From SAR324 cluster bacterium (GTDB lineage Bacteria; SAR324; NAC60-12): a DNA stretch of 33,809 nt. The stretch covers positions 1 to 33,809 of the forward strand of contig JANQHV010000671.1 in the NCBI GenBank assembly GCA_028282505.1, written 5' to 3'. The translations under genes were made by a program, and so were the position numbers. The notes under the pieces are model-generated. The model ran no database searches. It was not told where the DNA came from and worked only from the letters and a program-made list of their open reading frames with translations. How positions within the stretch are numbered: the first letter of the stretch is position 1; the number at the start of each line of letters is the position of its first letter. Below are positions 1-9,942 of this stretch, piece after piece.

Positions 1-45
1 TAGGGCGGCCCGCGTAGGGGGATTTACAGGAACGGATTTTCAACC

Positions 46-115
46 AAATCCCCCCGGCCCCCTTTGCTAAAGGGGGAGGACAAGCATCAATTTTTCTTAG
101 CCTGACACCAATGCC
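46..115. repeat. Compound dispersed repeat, left copy
   Basis: A C-run/G-run inverted repeat, CCCCCTTTGCTAAAGGGGG (58-76), is preceded by AAATCCCCCCGG and followed by TGACACCAATGCC (103-115). The same order of elements recurs in the same orientation at 24956-25010. The first 235 bases hold no gene that I can see, only this repeat and the leader of the thioesterase gene. The family looks like the G/C-run dispersed repeats common in repeat-rich Gram-negative genomes; its name is not known to me. Confidence 0.7.
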
Positions 116-204
116 TTGCCAAGGAGAGGCCGGGAGGGGTTCCTCAAATACTGATTTTATTAGTGTCCCATCTTAAACGAGAAGCCGATTGGGATATTAA
201 ATTG

Positions 205-230
205 TATGATTTTCTAATGATAAAGAAAGG
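205..230 (+). promoter_or_regulatory. Leader of the biosynthetic operon: candidate -10 and Shine-Dalgarno
   Basis: TATGAT at 205-210 could be a -10 element, but no good -35 lies 16-18 bases upstream, so the promoter call is weak. AAGAAAGG at 223-230 is a good Shine-Dalgarno site five bases before the GTG at 236 and decides that start. The stretch between is AT-rich and contains AATGATAA, which resembles part of a Fur box but is not a convincing full site. Confidence 0.35.
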
Positions 231-235
231 TAATA

Positions 236-967
236 GTGTCTTCACAAAGTTTTATTGCTTTAAATAAATCGGCATCACCTAAACGGAGATTATTTTTATT
301 CGCTCATGCAGGTTCAGGTGCTTCAAGTTTTAGTAATTGGAAGGATAAATTTTCAGATGATATTGAAGTATTCGCCGTTATTTACCCGGGTAGAGAAGCC
401 CGGATACTAGAACCAGCGTATGATTCTATCGAACCATTGGCAACTTCCCTAGCTGACCAGATCAAGCCGTTTTTTGAAGTTCCATGTTCATTCTTTGGTC
501 ACTCAATGGGCGCTAAAGTAGCGTTTGAAACAGCGCTTCTTTTAGAAGCCAACAGTTATCCCTTATCACATGTCTTCCTATCCGCATCTCGTGCTCCACA
601 TATCGCGCAAAAAAGAGTGATCTATCATCTTCCACAACAGCAATTTTTGGAGGAACTGGTAGACATCGGAGGAACCTCTCGTGAGTTTTTAGAAAATCAG
701 GAATTGCTGGATTTATTTCTTCCCACCCTAAGAAAAGATTTTACACTCACCGATACTTATACTCGAGAAAACAATGTTTTTCTCAATTCTCCCATAACCA
801 TTATGGCTTCACGTGAGGACAGGGAGGTGGATCCTGATGACGTAAAAGCATGGTCAAGTTATGCAAAAAATGAATGGGACTTTCACTTATTCGACGGAGA
901 CCACTTCTTTCCTATTGCACACGCTGATTTAGTTACTAAACTTATTAATGAAAAATTGTGTAAATGA
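236..967 (+). CDS. Type II (editing) thioesterase of the NRPS/PKS cluster
   Basis: This 243-residue alpha/beta hydrolase has the size of stand-alone type II thioesterases, which free carrier proteins from wrongly loaded or stalled acyl groups. The family motifs are visible: an oxyanion-side HAGSGAS near residue 24, PGRE near 51, the nucleophile elbow GHSMG with Ser90, an acidic residue near Asp195, and His223 in GDHFF. The start is GTG, chosen because a strong AAGAAAGG lies five bases upstream. The stop overlaps the ATG of the following NRPS gene by four bases (ATGA), so the two are almost certainly translationally coupled. It is cytosolic and probably serves the Cys-loaded carrier domains downstream. 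YbtT of the yersiniabactin cluster is the functional parallel. The family call is secure; the substrate is inferred from context. Confidence 0.93.
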   Translation: MSSQSFIALNKSASPKRRLFLFAHAGSGASSFSNWKDKFSDDIEVFAVIYPGREARILEPAYDSIEPLATSLADQIKPFFEVPCSFFGHSMGAKVAFETALLLEANSYPLSHVFLSASRAPHIAQKRVIYHLPQQQFLEELVDIGGTSREFLENQELLDLFLPTLRKDFTLTDTYTRENNVFLNSPITIMASREDREVDPDDVKAWSSYAKNEWDFHLFDGDHFFPIAHADLVTKLINEKLCK

Positions 968-3900
968 CCTCAATTCACATGAAAACTCCAATACCGATCA
1001 AGGCCCAAAAAGATTTCAGTCATTCTGACAAATGCTGGAACGCATCATTGCCCCAAAAAAAATGGGAAGTGCTAAAAACGCTTGCCAAAGAAAAGAGGAT
1101 ATCTCCGGTAACTTTGCTCTCTAGCGCTTTTAGTGAAATTATCAAGACATGGAACGGACACTCAACATTTTCATTTAACTTAATCCATGTCCAAAAATCA
1201 GCATGTTTCTTGTCATCCAATCAACAGAGTAGAATTGATTTTCGCACACTTCATTATGATCAATTAAAATCAAATCATCTTATCGATACGGCTGAGTATT
1301 TTCAAACTCAGATGAACAGTTCGGAGAATTGTTTGCAATTTGATCAACTTGAAGCATTTTTCAATTTTTGTGTTGATCATAAAAATAACATCGCTCCGAT
1401 ATCGTTGACAAATTTTTTGGATATTTCCAAACCTGAAGAACAAGAACAACCATGTATTGATGAGATCATTTTTAACCTATCTCAAAGAGAGGGTGTCTGG
1501 ATTGACCATCAAATTTGGGAAAAAAAGGGGGATTTATATTTTGAATGGAATGTCTATCAGGATATTTTTTCAGATGAACTCATTGAATCAATGTTTAACG
1601 CATACTGTGAATTTTTAAATCGGCTAATAGAATTCGCAATAAAATGGGATGTGCCTCTTCTTTCATTAATTCCTGAATCTCAAAGACAAATAAGGGAACA
1701 GGTAAATTCAACTCACTATTCTTTTTCAGAGATATGTCTCCACACACTTTTCTTTGAACAGGCGGACAAACTTTCTGACGAGATCGCATTGATTTTTGAG
1801 GGGAATTTATGGACTTACCAGGAGTTAAAAAACTGGAGTTTGCAGCTGGCTCAATCTTTGGTGAAACAAGGGATTTCTTCTGGAGATTATGTCGGTATTT
1901 TGATGGAAAAGAGTTCTGAGCAAGTAGCTGCGTGTCTTGCGATTCTCTCAATTGGAGCCATTTATGTCCCCATTGATTCAAAATTACCAATAAAAAGAAT
2001 CCGAACGATCCTCAATGAAAGTTCGATTCAGTATATTTGTGATCATTTATTGACAAGGCACATTACTGATAGTTTAAGGGAAAATCGTTCAGAATTGATC
2101 ATTGTCAGTGCCGATGAAAACGATGTTGAATCATTTGACCAAAGTCCTCCTTTAAAGGGAGATATTGAGAGCACGGCCTACATGATTTACACTTCAGGTT
2201 CAACAGGAATTCCAAAAGGAGTGTTGATTAGTCATGAAGGTGCCGTAAATACGATTTTAGATATAAACCGTCGTTTTGACATTCAGTCTGGAGATAAAAT
2301 ACTAGGATTATCCGCACTGAGTTTTGACCTTTCGGTTTACGATATTTTCGGAACCTTTGCAGCGGGAGGGACTCTTGTTTTGCCCACTGAAGAGGGACGA
2401 AGAGACCCTGAACATTGGGTGCAATTGATAGAAAGATATCAAATCAATATTTGGAATTCTGTCCCAACATTACTCGATCTTTTGTTGAAATCTTCTCAGG
2501 CAAAAGTGGTTTCCCATCTAAAAACGGTTTTATTGAGTGGCGATTGGATCCCTCTGGATTTGCCGAAAGGTTTGCGCACGTTTCAACCGAACATTCGTAT
2601 CATAGCGATGGGAGGAGCCACAGAAGCATCTATTTGGTCCAACTGGTATGAAGTTCAAGAGGTCGATCCGAATTGGCGTTCAATTCCTTATGGCTGGCCA
2701 TTAAGCAATCAAAGTTACCATATTTTGAATTCAAAGTTACAACCCTGTCCGGACTATGTGATTGGTGATCTATACATTGGAGGGATCGGTGTTGCCATTG
2801 GATATGAGGATCCCATTAAAACACAACAAAGTTTTATCTATCATCCGGAAACGAATGAAAGAATATACAAAACGGGTGATTTAGCACGCTATTGGTCTGA
2901 TGGGAAAATAGAGTTTTTAGGGAGAAAAGATCAACAAGTCAAAGTATCCGGTTATCGCATTGAATTAGGAGAAATCGAATTTGCTTTGAAAAAGTGTAAA
3001 GGAGTTCAAGAAGCAATTGCCGGTACCTATGATGGAGAAGGAGGGATCAAACGGTTAATTGCTTGGATCATCCCTTATCAAAATTCTTGTGAAACGGCAC
3101 AAAATCCACAATCATTACGTAAAGATTTAGCAGAAATATTACCTGAATATATGATTCCTCAGGCCATCATTCCTTTGGATTGTTTTCCTCTTTCCAAAAC
3201 AGGCAAAATTGATCGTAAGAATCTGCCGATTCCAGTTGTTAAGAAGGAATCTAAAAATTTAAGCGTAGGAAATGAAGAGGAAACGCTGTTAATCCGTTTT
3301 TGGGAGAAACATTTACAAAGCTCAAATATTACGGTTGATAGTAATTTTTTCGAAATAGGTGGAAACAGTCTGACAGCCATGAGGTTGGTAGAAGCCATAC
3401 GTCAACATTTTGAAATCAAATTGTCTGTTGCGGATTTTTACAGTTCTCCAACTATTGAAAAACTGCTGACTCTCATTTCGAGCCTTCAAAAAACAGTACA
3501 AAATCAATTACCTAACCTTGTTTCCGAGCCTGGCAAACGGTTTACGTCTTTTGAACTCACCGATGTTCAGCAGGCATACTGGATAGGACGGCAGGAAATT
3601 TTAGCATTAGGTGGTGTCTCCGCTCATGTTTACTTTGAAATTCAGACTGACGGTTTCAGATTAGACAAATTACAGGAAACATTTCAAGTATTGGTTCAAC
3701 GCCATGATATGCTGAGAGCCATAGTTCATCAAGATGGAACTCAGCAAGTATTAGAAGAAGTTCCGATCTATGAAATTTCACGATGGGATTTAAAAGATAA
3801 ATCTTCAGATCTTCAACAGAAAAAACTTCTGGAATTAAGAAATAAACTGTCACATCAGGTTTTAACCGCAAATCGCTGGCCGCTTTTTGAAATTCACGCT

Positions 3901-6900
3901 TGTGAACTAACAGAGGGTCTTAGGCTCCTGATCAGTTTAGATGCTCTCATTTTTGACGCGCAAAGTGTTCTCAGGATCATGTCAGAATGGGCATTATTAG
4001 CGAAGAACGAGAAACCGGATGCTTCTCTTTTACCTAAACTGGAAGTCACTTTTCGGGATTATGTGGAATGCATCCGTTCTGCAGAAAACAGTGCGTGGTA
4101 TCAGGAAGGCGTCCAATATTGGAAAGAGCGTTTGAAGCAGCTGCCTTCCGCGCCAATGCTTCCTGTGATTTCAAAGTTTTTGGAGCAAAAGAAGCCTCGA
4201 TTTCAAAGATGGGAAAAAGATCTGGATTCGGTTTTGTGGAAGGCGATTTGTCAACGCGCATCGCAAGCGAATCTTTCACCAAACTCCATTTTGTTGACGG
4301 CGTATAGTGAGGTACTGGCGCAGTGGAGTGAGCAGCCCCATTTTACATTGAATTTAACTTTGTTCAGTCGGCTGCCTATTCATCCGCAAGTGGATCAGCT
4401 TGTTGGTGATTTTACGTCTTTGATTCTACTGGAATATGAAGGCCATGACTCATTGAGTTTTCAAGAACGTGCCCGTCGCTTGCAGAATCAACTAGGCAGG
4501 GATTTAGATTATGGGTATGTTTCTGGAGTTCGTGTCGTCAGGGAAGCGGCAAGAGATGATAAAACTTTATCCGTTCCAGTGGTGTTTACCAGTGCTTTGG
4601 GGTTGGACTTTGGTGAGCAGGACGCATCACCATTAGGAAAAATGGTCTACAATATCACTCAAACGCCTCAGGTATGGATCGATCTCCAAGTGAGGGAAGA
4701 AAGTGGTGTTCTCAAGTTCAATTGGGATGTTGTTGAAAACCTTTTTCCTCAAGGTGTGATTGATTCTATGTTTGACGCATTTTGCTCGATTTTGAATCGG
4801 CTCGCAAATGCCCAAGTTTTTTGGGAAAAACCCATTCCTCCTTTGATCCCCTTATCTCAAGTGGATGTACGTAAAAGCATAAACTCAACAGAAAAATCGC
4901 TCTCCCATGAAACCTTGCATGGTCTTTTTTTTAATACTGTTCAATCGTATCCTCAAAAAACGGCTTTAATTTTTCAAAGCTATTCTTGGAGTTATTTAGA
5001 GTTATCGTTGTGGACCAATCGTTTAGCTAAAGGGTTATCGAAGAACGGTGTTGAACGAGGACATCGAGTTGCGGTGTTGATGACAAAAGGGGCTGAACAA
5101 GTGCCTTCTTGTTTAGCAATCCTTTCTCTGGGAGCCGCATATGTCCCGCTTGATCCGACGATGCCCGAGAAAAGAATACAAAAGATATTAGAACAAAGCC
5201 AAATAAAGGTGGCTTGTATTCAGCCTAATACCTTGAAATTAGCTCAGAAATTGAACCTTGTCGCCATTGACGCAAACGAATCTGCTGTTCAAAAATATGC
5301 TGTTGAATTACCAGATCAGAATGTAGAAATCACAGATCTGGCTTATATGATATATACCTCAGGATCTACGGGTACTCCCAAAGGGGTGCTGATTGACCAT
5401 CGAGGAGCTGTCAATACGATTTTGGATATAAACCAACGGTTTGGAATCACTGCTGATGCTAAAGTTTTAGGACTGTCCTCTTTGAGTTTTGACCTATCCG
5501 TATACGATATTTTCGGTACATTTGCTGCTGGAGGGACCTTAGTTCTTCTTCATGAAGAGGATCGCCGAGAACCTCAAATTTGGGCAAAATTGATAGAAGA
5601 TCACCAAATCACCGTATGGAATTCGGTTCCTGCTTTATTGGAATTGCTGCTTGATTCTTCAAAACCAGAATGTGCTGTTCATCTCAAAACCGTTTTCTTA
5701 AGTGGCGACTGGATTCCCCTGCATCTTCCTGAACGATTAAAAAAGATTCAACCGAAAAGTCGCCTGATTGCCATGGGAGGTGCGACCGAAGCATCGATCT
5801 GGTCGAACTGGTTCGAGGTGAATGAGGTGGATTCAGACTGGTCTTCAATTCCCTATGGATACCCCCTCAGCAATCAAAGTTATTGCATACTCGATCATCA
5901 ACTTCAATCATGCCCGGATTATGTGACGGGAGATCTTTATATCGGCGGGATTGGAGTCGCAATGGGGTATGATGATCCTGAAAAAACCAAAGCCAGTTTC
6001 ATTGAACATCCAGAGTGGGGGCGAATCTATAAGACAGGGGACATCGCACGTTACTGGCCCAATGGAATTATCGAGTTTTTGGGAAGACGAGACCACCAAG
6101 TCAAAATCGCTGGACATCGAATTGAATTGGGAGAGATCGAAGCTGCATTAAATCAGTTGGATGGCGTCAAAGAAGCTGTTGCGGGAGCCGTTGGAGATAA
6201 AGGCGGGACAAAACGCTTAATCGCATGGATCGTACCTTCTCAAATCTCACAAAATTCTGTGAAACATGCGGCTTTTCAATCAGAACAGATCAGAGAAGCA
6301 CTTGAAAAGGAGGTGCCTGCCTATATGATTCCTCAGGTCATCATTCCTTTACAAACACTACCGTTGTCTCAAACAGGCAAAGTAGACCGAAAACAATTGC
6401 CTCTGACCTCCGTTGAGGAGAAACAGACTACAGCACGAGCCGCAAGTTCAGAAGAGAAACAATTGATTCAGCTATGGCAAGATCAGCTCAAGTGTTCCCA
6501 AATTGGTTTGGACGATCATTTTTTCAGATTAGGAGGAGACAGTTTAATGGCTGTCCGATTGGTCGAAACCATCCGACAAAAGCTACAGGTGGATCTATCG
6601 GTGGTTGAGTTTTTAAGTACACCAACAATCAGAGAATTGTCCGGCATGTTGGCTGGTAAGCAAAGGCAAGGTCAACTTCAATTACCGCCTATCATTTCTC
6701 AACCAGAGAAGCGATTTGAACCTTTTGCGCTGACTGATGTCCAGCAGGCGTATTGGGTTGGACAACAAGAAGGGTTGGCCTTGAGTGGGGTTGCCACACA
6801 CTCTTATGTAGAAATAAAAGTTGAAAAACTCGAATTGAGTAAGTTGGAAGCGGCCTGGAATGAGTTGATTCTCTATCATGACATGCTACGAGCCGTTATC

Positions 6901-9900
6901 CAGAATGACGGCACTCAGGTTGTTTTAAAGGAGGTTCCTTATTACACAATCAAATGTTGGAAGTTAAAAGGAAAATCCAAAGAGGAACGAACCACAAGAT
7001 TAAAGGAAATCCGAGATCACTTGTCTCATCAAATGTTTTCATGTGACCAATGGCCATTGTTTGAAATCCAAGCCTGTTATTTGGCAGAAGGACTTCGCTT
7101 GTTCGTGAGCCTGGACAATATCATTTTTGATGGACGCAGTATGCAGAAGATCTTTTCGGAATGGGCCATCCTCGCACATCAAGAAAAACCGGATTCATCG
7201 ACTTTTCCGCCATTAGAAATCACGTTTAGAGATTATGTAGAAAGCTTTTTAGCTCATGAAGAAAGTCTGTGGTACCAAAAAGGTTTTGAATATTGGAAAG
7301 AGCGATTGAAAACCCTTCCTTTAGCTCCACAGTTGCCGACACTTCCTCAGCTGAAAAATTCGGGTCAGCCTCGTTTTAAAAGGATTAAGAGGGTTTTACC
7401 CAAATCACAATGGGAATTTATTAAAGAAAAGGCTATTGAGGAAGAACTTTCCATCAATGCTATTTTACTGACCGCCTATGCGGAAGTCCTTTCAGCCTGG
7501 AGCGAATCTCCTCATTTTACGATCAATTTGACCTTATTCAGTCGACTTCCCGCACATCCCCAAGTCGATGAACTGATTGGAGATTTCACCTCTTTGATTT
7601 TGTTGGAATATGATGGGCGGGAAAAACGAAGTTTCTTAGAACAGACTCGTTTGGTCCAAAAGCGCCTTTGGGAAGATTTGAACTATGGATATGTCTCCGC
7701 AGTTCAAATCATGAGGGAAGCATCTCGACAGCATGGAAAATTGCAGTCTTTGACAATGCCTGTTGTTTTTACGAGTGGCCTGGGATTAGAATTAGGAGCA
7801 AAAGACTCACCACGCATAGGACAATTTGTCGATGGCATCTCCCAAACCCCCCAAATTTGGATCGATCTTCAAGCACGTGATGAAGAGGGATCGTTAAACT
7901 TTAACTGGGATGTGCTTGAGGGAATATTCCCTGTGGGAGTGATTGAGGCGATGTTTTCAGCATACTGTCAAATATTAGAAAGATTGTCTCAATCCGGAGA
8001 CCATTGGGAGCAATTCATCCCCCCTCTGATCCCTCCTGCACAATTGGAAGTTAGAAAACGGGTCAATGCGACAGAATCGGCTTTTTCACAAAAAGGATTG
8101 CATACTTTCTTTTTTGAAAAAGCACAATCACAGCCTGAAAAAATCGCATTGATCTATCGGAATCAGACGTGGACTTATGACCGATTGGCCACGTGGGTTC
8201 AATCGTTAGCAGAAGCTTTACATCAAAAAGGGGTTCGTCCGAAAGATCGGGTTGCGGTGTTCATGGAAAAACATGCAGAACAAGTCGTTTCTTGTCTCGC
8301 CATTTTATCACTGAGGGCTGCTTATGTTCCGCTTGATCCTTCAATGCCCCAAAAAAGGATTCAAAAAATTTTGGAACAAAGCCAAATCACCTTTGCCTGT
8401 GTTCAGCAAGATAGTCTGAAATTAGCTGAACAATTGGGCCTTGTACCGATCGATACCAATGAATCCTTAGTTCGAACTTATTCGCAACGAGTTCCCAATC
8501 TGGAAGTGGACATAACGGACTTGGCTTATATGATTTATACTTCCGGATCAACCGGTACTCCTAAAGGAGTTTTGATTGACCATCAGGGGGCTGTTAATAC
8601 AATATTAGATGTCAATCAACGGTTTGAAGTCCTGTCAGATGATAAGGTATTGGGGATATCCTCTTTGAGTTTTGACCTCTCGGTATATGACATTTTCGGT
8701 ACATTTGCTGCTGGCGGCACCTTAGTGCTGCCCCAGGAAGAGGATCGCCGCGACCCCCAAGTTTGGGCAAAATTGATAGAAGACCACCAAATCACCGTAT
8801 GGAATTCGGTTCCTGCTCTATTGGAATTACTGCTTGATTCTTCAAAACCAGAATGTGCGATTCATCTCAAAACCGTTTTCTTAAGTGGCGATTGGATCCC
8901 CTTGAATCTTCCTGAACGATTAAAAAAGATGCAACCGGCAAGTCGCCTGATTGCTATGGGAGGTGCGACCGAAGCATCGATCTGGTCGAACTGGTTTGAG
9001 GTGAATGAGGTGGATTCAGACTGGTCTTCAATTCCTTATGGTTACCCATTGAGTAACCAAAGTTATTTCATACTCGATAGTCAACTGCAATCATGCCCGG
9101 ATTATGTGACGGGAGATCTGTATATCGGAGGACTTGGAGTCGCAATGGGGTATGATGATCCAGAAAAAACCAAAGCCAGTTTCATTGAGCATCCAGATTG
9201 GGGGCGAATCTACAAGACAGGAGACATTGCGCGTTACTGGCCTAATGGGGTTATTGAGTTTTTGGGAAGACGAGACCATCAAGTTAAAGTCGCTGGACAC
9301 AGAATAGAACTAGGAGAGATCGAGGCTGCATTAAATCAGTTGGATGGAGTCAAAGAAGCCATTGCAGGAGTTCAAGAAACTTCATTGGAAGTCAAACAAT
9401 TAGTTGCGTGGATTGTTCAAGAACCTGATAGCAAAAAGCTTCAGTCTCAAGATGTACAGGATTCTTTGAAAGATTTTGTTCTCGATTATATGATTCCTCA
9501 AAACATCATCTTTTTAGAGAAGCTTCCCTTAAGCAATACCGGTAAGGTGGATCGTAATGCCTTGCGCCAAATGACAACAGAAATGGAAACACCGATTTCT
9601 GAAGAGGATGATGTATTGAACCACACTGAACAGAATCTAATCCAGATCTTCAAGCCGCACCTCAAATATCCAACATTGAATAAAAGAAGTAATTTTTTTG
9701 AGTTGGGAGCTAGTTCAGTGACTCTGATTCGAATTCGTCAAGAATTGGAAGAATCATTACAGATCAAAATTCCAGCTCATGCCATATTTGCTTTTCCAAC
9801 GATAGAGAAGTTAGCCTCTTTCCTCAATCAACAAAATTCTAATGAGAAACAGGAAAACACAAATAAATCTGTAAAGCGCAGAAGAAACCAAAACCGTGCA

Positions 9901-9936
9901 AGACGCAGAAAAAAATCAACCCAATCAGCCAGGTAA
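964..9936 (+). CDS. Trimodular cysteine-activating, heterocyclising NRPS
   Basis: A 2990-residue nonribosomal peptide synthetase. Domain order by residue: vestigial C-terminal half of a Cy domain (about 18-250); A1 (260-750); PCP1 (Ser802); Cy2 (855-1290, DxxxxDxxS at 993-1001, Thr1209 and Asp1240); A2 (1319-1815); PCP2 (Ser1860); Cy3 (1912-2345, motif at 2051-2059, Thr2270 and Asp2301); A3 (2380-2865); PCP3 (LGASS, Ser2918 as the likely phosphopantetheine site); and a very basic tail (2960-2990). Pocket residues read DLYNLSMIWK for A1 and DLYNFSMIWK for A2 and A3, close to known cysteine codes. The predicted role is to load three cysteines and form thiazolines at Cy2 and Cy3. The ATG overlaps the thioesterase stop, so the N-terminal truncation is not an artefact of start choice. 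There is no ArCP, C-starter or CoA-ligase loading domain. The basic tail probably docks to the PKS protein encoded six bases downstream. Confidence 0.93.
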   Translation: MTSIHMKTPIPIKAQKDFSHSDKCWNASLPQKKWEVLKTLAKEKRISPVTLLSSAFSEIIKTWNGHSTFSFNLIHVQKSACFLSSNQQSRIDFRTLHYDQLKSNHLIDTAEYFQTQMNSSENCLQFDQLEAFFNFCVDHKNNIAPISLTNFLDISKPEEQEQPCIDEIIFNLSQREGVWIDHQIWEKKGDLYFEWNVYQDIFSDELIESMFNAYCEFLNRLIEFAIKWDVPLLSLIPESQRQIREQVNSTHYSFSEICLHTLFFEQADKLSDEIALIFEGNLWTYQELKNWSLQLAQSLVKQGISSGDYVGILMEKSSEQVAACLAILSIGAIYVPIDSKLPIKRIRTILNESSIQYICDHLLTRHITDSLRENRSELIIVSADENDVESFDQSPPLKGDIESTAYMIYTSGSTGIPKGVLISHEGAVNTILDINRRFDIQSGDKILGLSALSFDLSVYDIFGTFAAGGTLVLPTEEGRRDPEHWVQLIERYQINIWNSVPTLLDLLLKSSQAKVVSHLKTVLLSGDWIPLDLPKGLRTFQPNIRIIAMGGATEASIWSNWYEVQEVDPNWRSIPYGWPLSNQSYHILNSKLQPCPDYVIGDLYIGGIGVAIGYEDPIKTQQSFIYHPETNERIYKTGDLARYWSDGKIEFLGRKDQQVKVSGYRIELGEIEFALKKCKGVQEAIAGTYDGEGGIKRLIAWIIPYQNSCETAQNPQSLRKDLAEILPEYMIPQAIIPLDCFPLSKTGKIDRKNLPIPVVKKESKNLSVGNEEETLLIRFWEKHLQSSNITVDSNFFEIGGNSLTAMRLVEAIRQHFEIKLSVADFYSSPTIEKLLTLISSLQKTVQNQLPNLVSEPGKRFTSFELTDVQQAYWIGRQEILALGGVSAHVYFEIQTDGFRLDKLQETFQVLVQRHDMLRAIVHQDGTQQVLEEVPIYEISRWDLKDKSSDLQQKKLLELRNKLSHQVLTANRWPLFEIHACELTEGLRLLISLDALIFDAQSVLRIMSEWALLAKNEKPDASLLPKLEVTFRDYVECIRSAENSAWYQEGVQYWKERLKQLPSAPMLPVISKFLEQKKPRFQRWEKDLDSVLWKAICQRASQANLSPNSILLTAYSEVLAQWSEQPHFTLNLTLFSRLPIHPQVDQLVGDFTSLILLEYEGHDSLSFQERARRLQNQLGRDLDYGYVSGVRVVREAARDDKTLSVPVVFTSALGLDFGEQDASPLGKMVYNITQTPQVWIDLQVREESGVLKFNWDVVENLFPQGVIDSMFDAFCSILNRLANAQVFWEKPIPPLIPLSQVDVRKSINSTEKSLSHETLHGLFFNTVQSYPQKTALIFQSYSWSYLELSLWTNRLAKGLSKNGVERGHRVAVLMTKGAEQVPSCLAILSLGAAYVPLDPTMPEKRIQKILEQSQIKVACIQPNTLKLAQKLNLVAIDANESAVQKYAVELPDQNVEITDLAYMIYTSGSTGTPKGVLIDHRGAVNTILDINQRFGITADAKVLGLSSLSFDLSVYDIFGTFAAGGTLVLLHEEDRREPQIWAKLIEDHQITVWNSVPALLELLLDSSKPECAVHLKTVFLSGDWIPLHLPERLKKIQPKSRLIAMGGATEASIWSNWFEVNEVDSDWSSIPYGYPLSNQSYCILDHQLQSCPDYVTGDLYIGGIGVAMGYDDPEKTKASFIEHPEWGRIYKTGDIARYWPNGIIEFLGRRDHQVKIAGHRIELGEIEAALNQLDGVKEAVAGAVGDKGGTKRLIAWIVPSQISQNSVKHAAFQSEQIREALEKEVPAYMIPQVIIPLQTLPLSQTGKVDRKQLPLTSVEEKQTTARAASSEEKQLIQLWQDQLKCSQIGLDDHFFRLGGDSLMAVRLVETIRQKLQVDLSVVEFLSTPTIRELSGMLAGKQRQGQLQLPPIISQPEKRFEPFALTDVQQAYWVGQQEGLALSGVATHSYVEIKVEKLELSKLEAAWNELILYHDMLRAVIQNDGTQVVLKEVPYYTIKCWKLKGKSKEERTTRLKEIRDHLSHQMFSCDQWPLFEIQACYLAEGLRLFVSLDNIIFDGRSMQKIFSEWAILAHQEKPDSSTFPPLEITFRDYVESFLAHEESLWYQKGFEYWKERLKTLPLAPQLPTLPQLKNSGQPRFKRIKRVLPKSQWEFIKEKAIEEELSINAILLTAYAEVLSAWSESPHFTINLTLFSRLPAHPQVDELIGDFTSLILLEYDGREKRSFLEQTRLVQKRLWEDLNYGYVSAVQIMREASRQHGKLQSLTMPVVFTSGLGLELGAKDSPRIGQFVDGISQTPQIWIDLQARDEEGSLNFNWDVLEGIFPVGVIEAMFSAYCQILERLSQSGDHWEQFIPPLIPPAQLEVRKRVNATESAFSQKGLHTFFFEKAQSQPEKIALIYRNQTWTYDRLATWVQSLAEALHQKGVRPKDRVAVFMEKHAEQVVSCLAILSLRAAYVPLDPSMPQKRIQKILEQSQITFACVQQDSLKLAEQLGLVPIDTNESLVRTYSQRVPNLEVDITDLAYMIYTSGSTGTPKGVLIDHQGAVNTILDVNQRFEVLSDDKVLGISSLSFDLSVYDIFGTFAAGGTLVLPQEEDRRDPQVWAKLIEDHQITVWNSVPALLELLLDSSKPECAIHLKTVFLSGDWIPLNLPERLKKMQPASRLIAMGGATEASIWSNWFEVNEVDSDWSSIPYGYPLSNQSYFILDSQLQSCPDYVTGDLYIGGLGVAMGYDDPEKTKASFIEHPDWGRIYKTGDIARYWPNGVIEFLGRRDHQVKVAGHRIELGEIEAALNQLDGVKEAIAGVQETSLEVKQLVAWIVQEPDSKKLQSQDVQDSLKDFVLDYMIPQNIIFLEKLPLSNTGKVDRNALRQMTTEMETPISEEDDVLNHTEQNLIQIFKPHLKYPTLNKRSNFFELGASSVTLIRIRQELEESLQIKIPAHAIFAFPTIEKLASFLNQQNSNEKQENTNKSVKRRRNQNRARRRKKSTQSAR
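5341..6180 (+). repeat. A2 adenylation segment, copy 1 of an intragenic repeat
   Basis: This part of A2 is nearly identical at the DNA level to 8524-9363 in A3, at an offset of 3183 bases (1061 codons, one Cy-A-PCP module). Long stretches match with only scattered changes, many of them synonymous. The flanking Cy domains are clearly more diverged. This points to module duplication followed by gene conversion confined to the A domain. Confidence 0.8.
8524..9363 (+). repeat. A3 adenylation segment, copy 2 of an intragenic repeat
   Basis: This is the partner of 5341-6180, in frame and one module length downstream. The pocket residues of A2 and A3 are the same (DLYNFSMIWK), so the homogenised segment carries the substrate specificity. 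The repeat is a likely site of module gain or loss by homologous recombination, and a likely place for short-read misassembly. Confidence 0.8.
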
Positions 9937-9942
9937 ACGAAT

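Noticed and set aside
195-225. Fur box upstream of the biosynthetic operon
   Set aside because: Only AATGATAA and scattered matches are present; there is no inverted 7-1-7 arrangement good enough to call.
1595-1990. A 131-codon minus-strand frame within the first NRPS
   Set aside because: It lies entirely opposite the well-supported A1 region, has no recognisable domain and no ribosome site.
5908-9300. Two similar minus-strand frames (5908-6117 and 9091-9300) that look like a repeated small gene
   Set aside because: They are antisense shadows of the duplicated A2 and A3 segments; their similarity simply reflects the repeated sense codons.
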